A stretch of 64,000 bases of DNA from Xylanibacter rarus (GCF_001275135.1 NZ_LFQU01000003.1:110623-174622); one strand, 5' to 3'; positions 25,530 to 34,670 are shown, counted from the first letter of the stretch. A program made the numbers and translations. The notes: a model not told the origin generated them from the sequence alone.

Positions 25530-26513
25530 TGAACGATTCAAAATTGTTTCATATATTTAAAGTCATCAGAAGCTTCTTGTTTAGTTCTGTAAACAAGGAG
25601 TTTCTGATTTTCTTGTTTTTTTTAATATTAAGCGGTACATTCTGGTTGTTGATGACCTTGAATGAAACCTATGAAAAAGAAATAGAGGTACCGGTCACAT
25701 TGGTCGATATACCTAAAAATGTTGTTTTAACAAGCGACACAACAACAGACATACGTGTTACGGTTCGTGATAAAGGCTATTATCTGCTTACATATTTGTA
25801 CAGCAATAAGATACATCCAATAAAAGTCAAGTTCAACAGTTACGCAAAAAACACAGGTACAGGAACCGTAGCTTCTGCTGAATTGCAAAAAAATGATATA
25901 TCAGCAGCTTTTTAATTCTTCCCATATAACGAGCATAAAGCCCGACAAGTATGAGTTCTTTTTCAATTATGGATTAAAGAAGCGGGTGCCCGTTAAGTTA
26001 AACGGAAAGATACGTCTTGGTAGAAGCTATTATCTTGCCAAGGTCATGTTCTCTCCGGATTCAATAGACATATATGCAGGGCGTGATGTTCTCGACAGTA
26101 TTAAATATGTATATACAGAACGCCTTAACATAACAAATTTAACAGATACTGTGATACGTCAGGTGCCGTTGCTTAAGACACGTGGAGTCAAGAGTGTGCC
26201 TGATAATGTAAAGATATCATTGTTCCCGGATATTCTGACAGAAGAAAAGGTCGAGGTGCCTATCGTTGCAGTGAATATGCCGGAAGGAAAAATATTGCGC
26301 ACGTTCCCGTCTCGCGTAACTGTTACGTTTACGGTTGGTGCCAGCATGTTCAGAACCATTCAGCCTGATAAGTTTAAGGTTATTGTTGATTATAACGAAC
26401 TGATAGACAGTCCGTCGGAAAAATGTAATGTATATCTGCGCTATATTCCTCACGGAGTACGCAATGCAAAGATGGATGTGAATCAGGTTGACTATTTAAT
26501 AGAGGAGCAGTAG
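25529..26513 (+). pseudogene. YbbR/CdaR-like membrane protein gene, frameshifted
   Basis: Two overlapping frames together give the usual YbbR-like protein of about 328 residues. The first (25529-25915, 128 codons) has a membrane segment (FLIFLFFLILSGTFWLLMTL) and the first YbbR repeat. The second (25893-26513) has the remaining repeats (SIKPDKYEFFFNYGLKKRVP ... YLRYIPHGVRN). The switch lies at seven As, 25887-25893; with six As the frames join as LQKMIYQQLF. In Firmicutes CdaR regulates a diadenylate cyclase; in Bacteroidales the gene stands between yajC and coaE and its role is unclear. This may be a sequencing indel, a real mutation or a slippage site. Confidence 0.8.
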
Positions 26514-26519
26514 AGTAAA

Positions 26520-27080
26520 ATGGTGAAAGTTGCAGTTACAGGCGGTATAGGAAGCGGAAAAAGTTATATTTGCAGTATGCTTGAGAAGCGTGGTATACGT
26601 ATTTACAGCTGTGATGATGCTGCAAAGCGGCTTATGGCCACATCCGAAAAGATACATGCCGGACTTACGGCATTAGTGGGCGACAATGCTTATGTCAACG
26701 GAGTGCTCAACAAGCCGGCTCTGACATCATTTCTGCTGAAGAGTCCTGAAAATACAGAAAAGATCAACTCTATTGTACATCCTGCCGTGGCAGACGATTT
26801 TGTTCATTCTGACTATACATGGATGGAATGTGCTATTTTGTTTTCGAGCGGTTTCGATAAGTTAGTTGACAAGACAATATGCGTCACTGCTCCATTGGAG
26901 GTTAGGATAAGGAGAGTGATGGAGCGCGATAACATTTCTCGTCAGAAGGCGTGCGACTGGATAAACCATCAGATGTCTCAGGAGGATATGGCTGCGCTGA
27001 GCGACTATGTTATCGTGAACGATGGTCATAGCGACATCGAAAGCCAGATAAACAAGGTGCTCGAGTCGTTGGACAAGTAA
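26520..27080 (+). CDS. coaE: Dephospho-CoA kinase
   Basis: A 186-residue P-loop kinase for the last step of CoA synthesis. The Walker A motif is GGIGSGKSYICSM at the N-terminus, followed by the substrate motif SCDDAAKRLM and the lid RIRRVMERDNIS. Slightly short but complete. It lies 6 bp after the YbbR-like gene. Confidence 0.93.
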   Translation: MVKVAVTGGIGSGKSYICSMLEKRGIRIYSCDDAAKRLMATSEKIHAGLTALVGDNAYVNGVLNKPALTSFLLKSPENTEKINSIVHPAVADDFVHSDYTWMECAILFSSGFDKLVDKTICVTAPLEVRIRRVMERDNISRQKACDWINHQMSQEDMAALSDYVIVNDGHSDIESQINKVLESLDK

Positions 27081-27126
27081 TGATAATAATGTAATTAATT
27101 TAATTATAATTTTTTTGAATATAAAG

Positions 27127-27561
27127 ATGAAACAGACAATTCTTTCTATCTCAGGAAAACCAGGCCTTTATATTTTGGTATCAAGAGGCAAGGCTAATTT
27201 AATAGTTGAAAAAGTAGACGAAACACATAAGCGTATGCCGGTGTTTGCAAGTGACTGTGTAACAAGTCTTAACGACATAGCCATGTATACAAATGCCGAT
27301 GATGTGCCTTTGACAAAGATTCTTGCTGACCTCTATAAAGTAGAGAATGGTGGCGAGGTATCAATAGATTACAGAAAATGTCCTTCAAAGGAACTTCGTG
27401 ATCACTTTGCAAAGGTTCTTCCGGATTTCGATCAGGACAGAGTTCACGACAGCGACATCAAGAAGCTGTATCAATGGTACAACATATTGGTTAAGAACGG
27501 AATAACTGATTTTGAGAACAATACCGAGGCTTCAGCTGAAGAGAATGAACAAGAAGGATAG
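27127..27561 (+). CDS. DUF5606 family protein
   Basis: A 144-residue cytoplasmic protein from the ATG at 27127 (MKQTILSISGKPGLYILVSR). DUF5606 proteins are found in Bacteroidetes, commonly beside coaE; the function is unknown. The N-terminal half is beta-rich, the middle resembles a small helical domain (DIKKLYQWYNILVKNGITDF), and the tail is acidic. It overlaps nth by 17 bp. Confidence 0.8.
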   Translation: MKQTILSISGKPGLYILVSRGKANLIVEKVDETHKRMPVFASDCVTSLNDIAMYTNADDVPLTKILADLYKVENGGEVSIDYRKCPSKELRDHFAKVLPDFDQDRVHDSDIKKLYQWYNILVKNGITDFENNTEASAEENEQEG

Positions 27562-28192
27562 GTATCAGTACATAATTGATTATTTCAAAGAAGAAATGCC
27601 GAAAGTCACTACCGAATTAGAATTCGGTAGTGTTTTTCAATTATTGGTTGCCGTTGTTCTCAGTGCCCAATGTACCGACAAGCGCGTCAACTCTATCACG
27701 CCGCAGCTGTTTGACCGTTATCCTGATGCTAAGTCTATGGCCGAGGCGGAGGCGGATGAGGTTTACGAGTATATAAAGAGCGTGTCGTATCCTAACGCCA
27801 AGTCGCAGCATCTTGTCAGCATGGCACGTATGCTGATATCTGACTTCAACGGCGAAGTGCCCGACACAATGGATAAGTTGATAAAACTGCCGGGAGTGGG
27901 GCGCAAGACGGCTAATGTCATCCAGGCCGTAGCCTTCGGCCGTTCGGTCATTGCCGTTGACACGCATGTGTTCCGTGTGAGCCACAGGCTCGGACTTGTA
28001 ACACGTAAGGCCAACACGCCGCTTAAAGTTGAGAGTGAACTTATGGCTAACATCCCGGCAGAATATGCAACAGATGCACATCATTGGCTGCTGTTGCACG
28101 GCCGGTACGTATGTACGAGCCGTAAGCCTCATTGTGAGAAGTGTCCTTTTGATCACTTCTGTCCTAAAATAATGGATGGCTCAAAGTTGTAA
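27545..28192 (+). CDS. nth: Endonuclease III (DNA glycosylase/AP lyase)
   Basis: A 215-residue base excision repair enzyme acting on oxidised pyrimidines. Start at 27545 (MNKKDRYQYIIDYF). The helix-hairpin-helix is LPGVGRKTANVIQ; the Asp of the active site is in VDTHVFRVSHRLG; the lyase Lys is in QCTDKRVN; and four Cys of the iron-sulfur cluster are in YVC, HCEKC and FC with the standard C-x6-C-x2-C-x5-C spacing. All key residues are intact. A terminator-like palindrome lies inside the gene at 27607-27637. Confidence 0.95.
   Translation: MNKKDRYQYIIDYFKEEMPKVTTELEFGSVFQLLVAVVLSAQCTDKRVNSITPQLFDRYPDAKSMAEAEADEVYEYIKSVSYPNAKSQHLVSMARMLISDFNGEVPDTMDKLIKLPGVGRKTANVIQAVAFGRSVIAVDTHVFRVSHRLGLVTRKANTPLKVESELMANIPAEYATDAHHWLLLHGRYVCTSRKPHCEKCPFDHFCPKIMDGSKL
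27607..27637 (+). terminator. Terminator-like palindrome inside nth
   Basis: CACTACCGAATT (27607-27618) and AATTCGGTAGTG (27621-27632) are perfect inverse complements, followed by TTTTT (27633-27637). It lies about 60 bp into nth and would act as an attenuator or intrinsic terminator when ribosomes are absent. The fit is exact; the activity is unproven. Confidence 0.6.
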
Positions 28193-28247
28193 ACCGGTAT
28201 TCTTATTTATTGAATTTTGTAGTCTTATTTAATGGTCTGTAGGTATT

Positions 28248-28946
28248 ATGCAAACAAAAATAATATTCGATTTTCTTGAAAATATAAGAAAAAATAACAA
28301 CAGGGAATGGTTTAACAGCCATAAGGACGAATATCTTTCAGCCAAGGCTGTGTTTGAAAAATGTATAGAAGAGGCAATAGCAAGGATTACAGAGTTCGAC
28401 CCTTCGGTAAAACATCTTACAATAAAGGATGTAACTTACCGTTTCTATCGCGACACACGTTTTTCGCAGGATAAGTCTCCGTACAAGACTCATCTTGGGG
28501 CATATATTGCAGCCCATGGCAAGAAGGCGCTTCATGGAGGTTATTACATCCATTTTGAGCCGGGACACTGTCTGTTGTCATGTGGCAGCTATTGGCTTCC
28601 TACCAATATCCTTACTTCCTGCAGAAACGAGATAATGGCTAACATAGATACATGGAGAGGCATTGTTGAGAGCAAGAAGTTTGTAGAACTCTTTGGCCGT
28701 CCGGGCGAAGGAACATGGGATTCACCTAAGGGGTTTGGATTGGAAAGTCTGAAGACTGCTCCGTCTGGATTTCCGCGCGATTATGAGTTTATCCAGTATC
28801 TGCGAATGAAAGATTACTGCTGCTGGACAGCTGTGCCCGACACATTCTTTTCAAAGAGCACATGGCTCGACGAGATGTCAGACATCCTGGCTGTCGGTAA
28901 GCCAATGATGGACTTTGTCAATTCGGTTATAGATGATTATGAATAA
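28248..28946 (+). CDS. DUF2461 family protein
   Basis: A 232-residue protein of the DUF2461 (TIGR02453) family. Typical stretches are FLENIRKNNNREWFNSHKDE, TYRFYRDTRFSQDKSPYKTH and GGYYIHFEPGH. The function is unknown. It has no signal peptide or membrane segment. It lies alone, 55 bp behind nth and before a 350-bp spacer. Confidence 0.82.
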   Translation: MQTKIIFDFLENIRKNNNREWFNSHKDEYLSAKAVFEKCIEEAIARITEFDPSVKHLTIKDVTYRFYRDTRFSQDKSPYKTHLGAYIAAHGKKALHGGYYIHFEPGHCLLSCGSYWLPTNILTSCRNEIMANIDTWRGIVESKKFVELFGRPGEGTWDSPKGFGLESLKTAPSGFPRDYEFIQYLRMKDYCCWTAVPDTFFSKSTWLDEMSDILAVGKPMMDFVNSVIDDYE

Positions 28947-29299
28947 CCGCTAATCAGATATTATGGCTACTGTTAGAGCTATGTGCGATACGCCCCACAT
29001 GCCAATGTATCGTGCTGAGTGAATATTGCACGGCAAGTTTTTATATTGAGCTCCGGTAGTGATATTGCAAAAGACATTCTTTTGCATCCCGAAAGACGGC
29101 ATATTGGATTGTAAAAGACGGCTTTTTGAACGCTAAAACAATGCCTTTTGCAGCATGCTTCATAATAAGCTGTAAAATAGATATTTACAGGTGATACATG
29201 ATACCGTTGTCAGATAAGCTATTTTCTTTGACATATTGCCGTTTGGCATATTTCTGTGGCAGTTACGCCTATTATGCATTAATTTAATTAAAAACGCTA
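28947..29299. other. Spacer with interspersed-repeat-like palindromes
   Basis: No gene seen. GCAAAAGA/TCTTTTGC (29067-29085, loop CAT) is a perfect palindrome. Around it lie repeated words: AAAGACGGC at 29091-29100 and again at about 29116-29124, and CTTTTGCA repeats. The look is that of an intergenic repeat family of Prevotella genomes; this is from memory. The promoter of the umu operon should be near the right edge, but I see no clean box. Confidence 0.4.
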
Positions 29300-29584
29300 A
29301 TGAAGGATCAGTTAAGGTTACTGAGAGATTGTATAACCAACTATATACCGGCTGTTGTGTTTCAGGGTGACGACAGCTGTGCTCCCGAAATATTGGAGGC
29401 GGCTATGGACATTTACCGTAAGCATGGCTGCTCTGAAGAATTCTTGTACGATTGGCAACAGCTTATTAACGAGGTTAAGGCGTATCAGACTGAATGTCCC
29501 GACAGGGTGAAGTTGCCTAAACTCTCGGCTACGGAGAAGGAACTTGTAAGAGAGGATATGATTAAAAACGCACTCAGAAGATGA
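29300..29584 (+). CDS. Small hypothetical protein leading the umuDC operon
   Basis: A 94-residue acidic, mostly helical protein with no motif I recognise. It overlaps umuD by 4 bp (ATGA), so the two are translationally coupled and this is the first gene of a three-gene mutagenesis operon. No signal peptide or membrane segment. It could be a cofactor or inhibitor of the UmuD/UmuC polymerase, by context only. Confidence 0.65.
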   Translation: MKDQLRLLRDCITNYIPAVVFQGDDSCAPEILEAAMDIYRKHGCSEEFLYDWQQLINEVKAYQTECPDRVKLPKLSATEKELVREDMIKNALRR

Positions 29585-30018
29585 CCCTTATACTATATTC
29601 GGCAGATCTTAGCAGCGAGTTAAGCCTTACTTATGCAGACGGAGGCATACGTGCAGGTTTTCCTTCACCGGCACAAGACTATTTGTCTGACAGCATTGAC
29701 CTTAACCGTGAACTTGTGCGTCATCCGGCCACAACGTTTTACGCCCGTGCTGTCGGCGACTCAATGAAGGGATGTGGCATTGACGATGGCGATTTGCTCG
29801 TTATCGACAAGTCTATCGACCCGCATGACGGCGATATTGTCGTGGCATTTATCGACGGCGAGTTTACACTGAAGAAAGTAAGGATAGATCCAGACGGCAG
29901 TTGTCTTTGGTTAATTCCTGCCAATGACGATTATCCTCCGATAAAGGTAACAGAGGAGAACAATTTTATCGTGTGGGGCGTTCTTACCTATAATATAAAA
30001 CGGCAGCTAAGAAGATAG
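29581..30018 (+). CDS. umuD: UmuD-like S24 peptidase, polymerase V subunit
   Basis: A 145-residue LexA/UmuD-type self-cleaving protein. The cleavage site is probably the Ala-Gly of GGIRAGFPSPA near residue 23-24; catalytic Ser is in ARAVGDSMKGCGI and Lys in GEFTLKKVRI. After DNA damage, RecA-stimulated cleavage makes UmuD', which joins UmuC in an error-prone polymerase. It is coupled to the small gene upstream, and umuC follows after 7 bp. Confidence 0.93.
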   Translation: MTLILYSADLSSELSLTYADGGIRAGFPSPAQDYLSDSIDLNRELVRHPATTFYARAVGDSMKGCGIDDGDLLVIDKSIDPHDGDIVVAFIDGEFTLKKVRIDPDGSCLWLIPANDDYPPIKVTEENNFIVWGVLTYNIKRQLRR

Positions 30019-30025
30019 TTATACA

Positions 30026-31294
30026 ATGTTTGCCTTGGTTGACTGCAATAATTTTTACTGTTCGTGTGAGCGCGTGTTCAATCCGGCCTTGCGAACGTCG
30101 CCTGTCGTAGTGCTTTCAAATAACGACGGATGCATCATAGCGCGCAGCAATGAGGCAAAGGCCATGGGCATTGCCATGGGCACTCCGTTCTATCAGGTTA
30201 AAGATATGCTCGAGAGAAACAAGGTGGCCGTGTTCAGTTCAAATTACACCCTTTATGGCGACATGAGCAGGCGTGTAATGATGCTTCTTTCCGAGTTCGC
30301 TCCCGATGTCAGTCAATATTCAATTGATGAGGCTTTTGTTGACCTTTCTGGTTTTGGCAGCGGTGACATGCTGCGCGAATATGGAATGAAGATTGTGCGT
30401 GCCATAGGCAAGGGTACGGGTATACCGGTAACCATGGGCATTGCTCCTACCAGGACTTTGGCTAAGGTGGCTTCTAAGTATGGCAAACGTTTCAAGGGCT
30501 ATCATGGCGTATGCCTTATCGATACAGATGGCAAACGTATAAAAGCTCTGCAGGGACTTGATGTGGCTGATGTGTGGGGCATAGGACGGCGCAGCGTGTC
30601 TAAGCTCAACTATTATGGAGTACACACCGCCTACGACCTGGTGCAGCGCAGTGAGAGTTGGGTGCGCAAGATGCTTACCATATCAGGAGTAAGAACCTGG
30701 CGTGAACTTCATGGCGAAAGTTGCATAGATATAGAAGAGTTGCCGCAGAAAAAGAGCATATGCACGAGCCGAAGTTTTGCCGATGAAGGCTTGTCTGAAC
30801 TCTGTCATTTAGAGGAGGCCGTGGCAAACTTTGCTTCGTCATGTTCTCGCAAGCTTAAGCAACAGCACAGCTGTTGTGGTGCCGTTACAGTGTTTGCCTA
30901 TACAAGCCGTTTCCGTACAGATGTGCCTCGCCGTGCAATAAACCATACGTCAGTGATGACAGTTCCCACCAATGATTTGCGTGAACTCGTGTCAACGGCA
31001 GTAGATGCCTTGCGTTCTCAGTGGCCGGTTGATACATGCCGCTTTAAGAAGGCTGGTGTAATAGTGTGGGACATTTGTCCTGACACGGCTGTTCAGACTT
31101 ATCTTTTTGATAAGGTTGACCGTGCAAAGCAGGCCCGACTTGCTGCCGCAATAGATTGTATAAACCGTAAAAACGGCTATGGCATGGTTAAGATTGCAGT
31201 GCAGGGCACAGGCAATGACTGGCACCTCAAGCACGAACATGCCTCACAGAGATATACGACAGACTTGAATGAAATAATAAAGGTGAAGGCATAA
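30026..31294 (+). CDS. umuC: DNA polymerase V catalytic subunit UmuC
   Basis: A 422-residue Y-family polymerase for translesion synthesis. Catalytic motifs are ALVDCNNFYCSCERVF at the N-terminus and YSIDEAFVDLS (about residue 97). The thumb/HhH region is ALQGLDVADVWGIGRRSVSK, and the little finger and UmuC C-terminal domain complete the usual length. In an operon with umuD. I found no sure SOS box. Confidence 0.95.
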   Translation: MFALVDCNNFYCSCERVFNPALRTSPVVVLSNNDGCIIARSNEAKAMGIAMGTPFYQVKDMLERNKVAVFSSNYTLYGDMSRRVMMLLSEFAPDVSQYSIDEAFVDLSGFGSGDMLREYGMKIVRAIGKGTGIPVTMGIAPTRTLAKVASKYGKRFKGYHGVCLIDTDGKRIKALQGLDVADVWGIGRRSVSKLNYYGVHTAYDLVQRSESWVRKMLTISGVRTWRELHGESCIDIEELPQKKSICTSRSFADEGLSELCHLEEAVANFASSCSRKLKQQHSCCGAVTVFAYTSRFRTDVPRRAINHTSVMTVPTNDLRELVSTAVDALRSQWPVDTCRFKKAGVIVWDICPDTAVQTYLFDKVDRAKQARLAAAIDCINRKNGYGMVKIAVQGTGNDWHLKHEHASQRYTTDLNEIIKVKA

Positions 31295-31561
31295 TTCCCG
31301 ATTATTCCATGTCTTTTAGGCGTTTGTTGTGTCTTTTATCTTTTTATTATTTGCTTCCGTAATTTTTTGTTATTAGTATTTTATCTTATTCCGGCATATA
31401 TAGAAGACTGATTTTATGATAGATTATTAAAATTTTTTTTCGGATTAAGATTTCTATTCGTTTTGGTATATACAATCTTCCTGTTTGTTGATTATGTTTT
31501 TATTTGAATTACGCATTTTGTAATTTTGCCGCAGAAATGTTTCATAAACAAATTAAATGAT

Positions 31562-32131
31562 ATGAAAAAGTTAACTTTTATAGCTGCTTTTGCAATGTCG
31601 CTTTTCTGTGTCTTGGGCTCACCGAGTGTTTATGCACAAGAGCAACAGGACCGTAAACCGGCAATGAGAAAAGTTGTTGACCCTGAAACTTCGGCGCGTG
31701 AGCTTACAGACAGGATGAAAGAGGAACTGAAACTTACAGAAAAGCAATATAAAAAGGTTTACAAGCTCAACCTGAAAGAAGCTGAGGCCATGGCCGATGA
31801 AAATAAACCAGAAATGCCTGATGGCATGGTAGCCCCTGGGGAAGGTCGCGGCGGAATGCATTCGGGAATGAGACCTGATGGTATGCGCATGGGGCCCGGT
31901 AGAGGAATGAGGCCTAGACCAGGTGATGGAACGGATAATGCAGATTTCAGCGAGAAGGCTGAACAGATGAAAAAGCGTGAAGAGAAGATGGACAAGAAGA
32001 TGAAAAAGATTCTTGATGACGGACAATATGCAAAATGGCAGGATATGATGAAAGAAAGGAGAGAACGGCAAAAACGCGAACTCGACCTTCAGCGGCAGCG
32101 TAGGGAATTGGGTCTCCCAGAAAAAGCCTGA
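31562..32131 (+). CDS. Secreted DUF4890-type protein, Met/Gly-rich
   Basis: A 189-residue exported protein from the ATG at 31562. The signal peptide is MKKLTFIAAFAMSLFCVLG...VYA. A helical part with an LTxxQ-like motif (LKLTEKQYKKVYKLNLKEAE) recalls Spy/CpxP chaperones. A Met/Gly/Arg/Pro-rich loop (MHSGMRPDGMRMGPGRGMRP) follows, then a charged helical tail (KKREEKMDKKMKKILDDGQY). DUF4890 is a Bacteroidetes family of unknown role; periplasmic stress or metal binding is a guess. A -7 box TAATTTTGC lies at 31521-31529. Confidence 0.72.
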   Translation: MKKLTFIAAFAMSLFCVLGSPSVYAQEQQDRKPAMRKVVDPETSARELTDRMKEELKLTEKQYKKVYKLNLKEAEAMADENKPEMPDGMVAPGEGRGGMHSGMRPDGMRMGPGRGMRPRPGDGTDNADFSEKAEQMKKREEKMDKKMKKILDDGQYAKWQDMMKERRERQKRELDLQRQRRELGLPEKA

Positions 32132-32951
32132 CTTTATTGCTGCTTGATTATGTTTTCGGTCTTATGTTCAAATTATAGCTTTATTATGACTTTTGTGCAG
32201 AGTGCTGCTGAAGTCTTGCAGATGTCTTTTCATAGACAATTTGCTTGATGAGATTTACCCCCAACTGGTTATTAGCTTTCTGCTGTATTGTTGTTTTATA
32301 TTGGGTTGATTACCGTATACCTTTCACTGGCGTGCGGTTTATGAACTCCGACGATAGAAAATACAAATACGGCTGAAAGTATGAATATACCAATTGTATT
32401 AAACAATACATAGCCTGATTACTGATTTGGGTTAAAGTAATTTGTTGATATGGAAACTTAATGCCGATTACGGATTTGTTGGTAGTTGATGTCATACAAT
32501 TGCTACATTTATATTGGCGTTGTAATTTGATTTTCCTTTTATTTTGGCACGTGAGTGTCGTGTTGGTTTCTTTTTTATTGGCACGTGAGTGTCTTTTAGA
32601 TTTAGCGATTGCCCTGCCGTGCCATTATGGTGCGGCAGGTTTTCTTTATGTTATTCCCGGTTGGTCATAGATGTTTTTGGCTGTTTTGTTGTTCATTTTT
32701 CATTTTAATGTAGGTTTGTCTTGTGGCTGTTCTTTATATGCCATTATCATGCGGGAGAATATTGTGCATCCATATAATTGTGGCATTAATCAAATGTCTT
32801 GATATGCCGCAAACTTCCGTTAACTTCTTATAAGTTCTATAAAAACAGCATCTGCCTATAGTCTTTTGTGCCTGAATATTTATGGAGTGTGGCAAATAAA
32901 TGCTACTTTTGTATCGTCATAATACAAACGTAAAAAGATTATCATTGCTGC
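32132..32951. other. Long gene-free spacer
   Basis: About 820 bp with no credible gene. It contains the CACGTG-bearing direct repeat (32544-32593) and a CCTGCCG/CGGCAGG stem (about 32612-32639) followed by TTTTC. TACTTTTGT at 32904-32912 is a likely -7 box for the methyltransferase gene. Otherwise AT-rich, with no recognised RNA. Confidence 0.5.
32544..32593. repeat. 16-bp direct repeat containing CACGTG
   Basis: TTGGCACGTGAGTGTC occurs at 32544-32559 and 32578-32593, 34 bp apart, each holding the palindrome CACGTG. Confidence 0.75.
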
Positions 32952-33764
32952 ATGCCTGTAATAGAGATAACATCATTAAGTCATCCCGGAGTAGAAATAT
33001 TCGGTAAACTTACCGAAGCACAGCTCCGTAACCGTGTAGAGCCGGGAAAAGGTCTGTTTATTGTTGAGAGTCCAAAGGTTATACGTGTGGCTCTCGATGC
33101 CGGATATGAGCCTTTGGCGCTTATGTGCGAGCGTAAGCATATCACAGGCGATGCTGCCGATATAGTGGAGCGTATAGGTGATGTGCCGATATACACCGGT
33201 GAGCGTGATGTCTTGTTTGGACTTACCGGGTATACACTTACGCGTGGCGTGCTGTGTGCCATGCGTCGTCCTGTCATGCCTTCAGTCAGTGATGTTTGCC
33301 GTGATGCAAGCCGGGTTGTAGTCATTCATGGTGTTGTCGACACAACCAACATTGGTGCTATCTTTCGTTCCGCTGCAGCTTTGGGCATTGATGCCGTGCT
33401 GATAACACCCGATTCGTGCGATCCTCTTAACCGTCGTGCTGTCAGGGTGTCTATGGGTTCGGTTTTTCTTGTTCCGTGGACATGGTGCGACGATCCGTTT
33501 GGCGAGTTGTCACGCCTTGGCTTCCGCACGGCGGCAATGGCTCTTACCGACCGTTCTGTGCCTCTTGATTATAAACCGCTGAAAGACGAGTCGCGTCTTG
33601 CGCTCATTATGGGTACCGAGGGCGACGGACTTCCTGCTGAAGCTATCTGTAAGGCCGACTATGTGGTGCGCATCCCTATGTCACATCAGGTCGACTCTCT
33701 TAATGTGGCTGCTGCGGCAGCCGTAGCTTTTTGGGAACTTAGACCGCAGCATCAGCAAGGCTGA
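32952..33764 (+). CDS. SpoU/TrmH family RNA methyltransferase
   Basis: A 270-residue SPOUT enzyme that 2'-O-methylates rRNA or tRNA. An N-terminal substrate-binding domain (about 1-95, LFIVESPKVIRVALDAG) precedes the knotted catalytic domain: motif 1 DTTNIGAIFRSAAALGID, motif 2 ALIMGTEGDGLPAE, motif 3 IPMSHQVDSLNVAAAAAVAF. The target nucleotide cannot be told. It is monocistronic, behind a promoter box at 32904-32912. Confidence 0.9.
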   Translation: MPVIEITSLSHPGVEIFGKLTEAQLRNRVEPGKGLFIVESPKVIRVALDAGYEPLALMCERKHITGDAADIVERIGDVPIYTGERDVLFGLTGYTLTRGVLCAMRRPVMPSVSDVCRDASRVVVIHGVVDTTNIGAIFRSAAALGIDAVLITPDSCDPLNRRAVRVSMGSVFLVPWTWCDDPFGELSRLGFRTAAMALTDRSVPLDYKPLKDESRLALIMGTEGDGLPAEAICKADYVVRIPMSHQVDSLNVAAAAAVAFWELRPQHQQG

Positions 33765-33908
33765 TTTTTCATGCCTGACTTTTGACTCTTCTGCTCGCTC
33801 TTGCTCTGTGCGGCAGTTTTTAGGATTAATGCCGGAAGTGTTGCGGTCGAGTAGCTTGTGGCTTTGCAGGCGCAATACAGCAAATAAACATAAAAAACTA
33901 ACTGTAAG

Positions 33909-34670
33909 ATGAAACCTGAAATTGTGGTGATGAACTTCACTCATGTATATGAGCAGGAGCGTTTTCTGTCAAATAGTCATTTCCGCTGGATTGACTGTAC
34001 CGACCTTAATGGCACCGACTGTTACTGTGATGCTGAAGCAGCCGATGCGCTCAGACGTAGGATGAAGCCTTACAGTCCACACGGACTGCATTTTATCGAT
34101 TCTGGCAATTATCATTACGTCAGCAAGTTTTGGACTGATAAAATAATTGAACCGTTCTCAATGGTAGTATTCGACCATCATCCCGACATGCAGCCGTCTT
34201 TATTCGATGAGATGCTTTCGTGTGGCTCTTGGGTTAAGACCATGCTCGACACTAATAAGTTCTTGCGCAAGGTGCTTATTGTTGGGGCAGCCGACAGACT
34301 TATCCGGGCTGTTCCTGATGAGTATCGCGACCGGGTAAAGTTTTATGGTGAGTCTTCTTTGGAGCATGCTGAGGCATGGAGAAAGTTCTCAGCTGAACAT
34401 GTCGACGAGCCTGTGTATATTTCAGTAGACAAGGATGTGCTTAATACTGACTCTGCCGTTACCAACTGGGATCAGGGCTCTTTGTCGCTTGTATCACTTG
34501 AGAGTTTGCTTTCAATAATACTTCGAAACGAGAACGCCATAGGTATAGATGTATGTGGAGAATGTACTCCTTCGCTCGACCTTTTTGACGAACAGCGCAG
34601 TATTAGTATTGACGGCAAGGCCAATCACGAGCTTTTGTCTCTTTATTGCAGACTTGCTTCTGCCCGTTGA
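33909..34670 (+). CDS. Arginase/ureohydrolase-fold protein (UPF0489-like)
   Basis: A 253-residue protein with the metal motifs of the arginase/histone deacetylase fold: VVFDHHPDMQPS (DHHxD) near 92 and YISVDKDVLNTD (SxDxD) near 175. The rest diverges from true arginase and agmatinase, so the substrate is not known. Short conserved pieces FIDSGNYHYVSKFW and IDVCGECTPS also fit UPF0489-like arginase-family proteins. It converges on the FKBP gene 35 bp away. Confidence 0.75.
   Translation: MKPEIVVMNFTHVYEQERFLSNSHFRWIDCTDLNGTDCYCDAEAADALRRRMKPYSPHGLHFIDSGNYHYVSKFWTDKIIEPFSMVVFDHHPDMQPSLFDEMLSCGSWVKTMLDTNKFLRKVLIVGAADRLIRAVPDEYRDRVKFYGESSLEHAEAWRKFSAEHVDEPVYISVDKDVLNTDSAVTNWDQGSLSLVSLESLLSIILRNENAIGIDVCGECTPSLDLFDEQRSISIDGKANHELLSLYCRLASAR

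Noticed and set aside
32461-32670. A 69-codon frame in the 820-bp spacer
   Set aside because: It runs through the CACGTG direct repeats and a hairpin and has a composition unlike the neighbouring genes.
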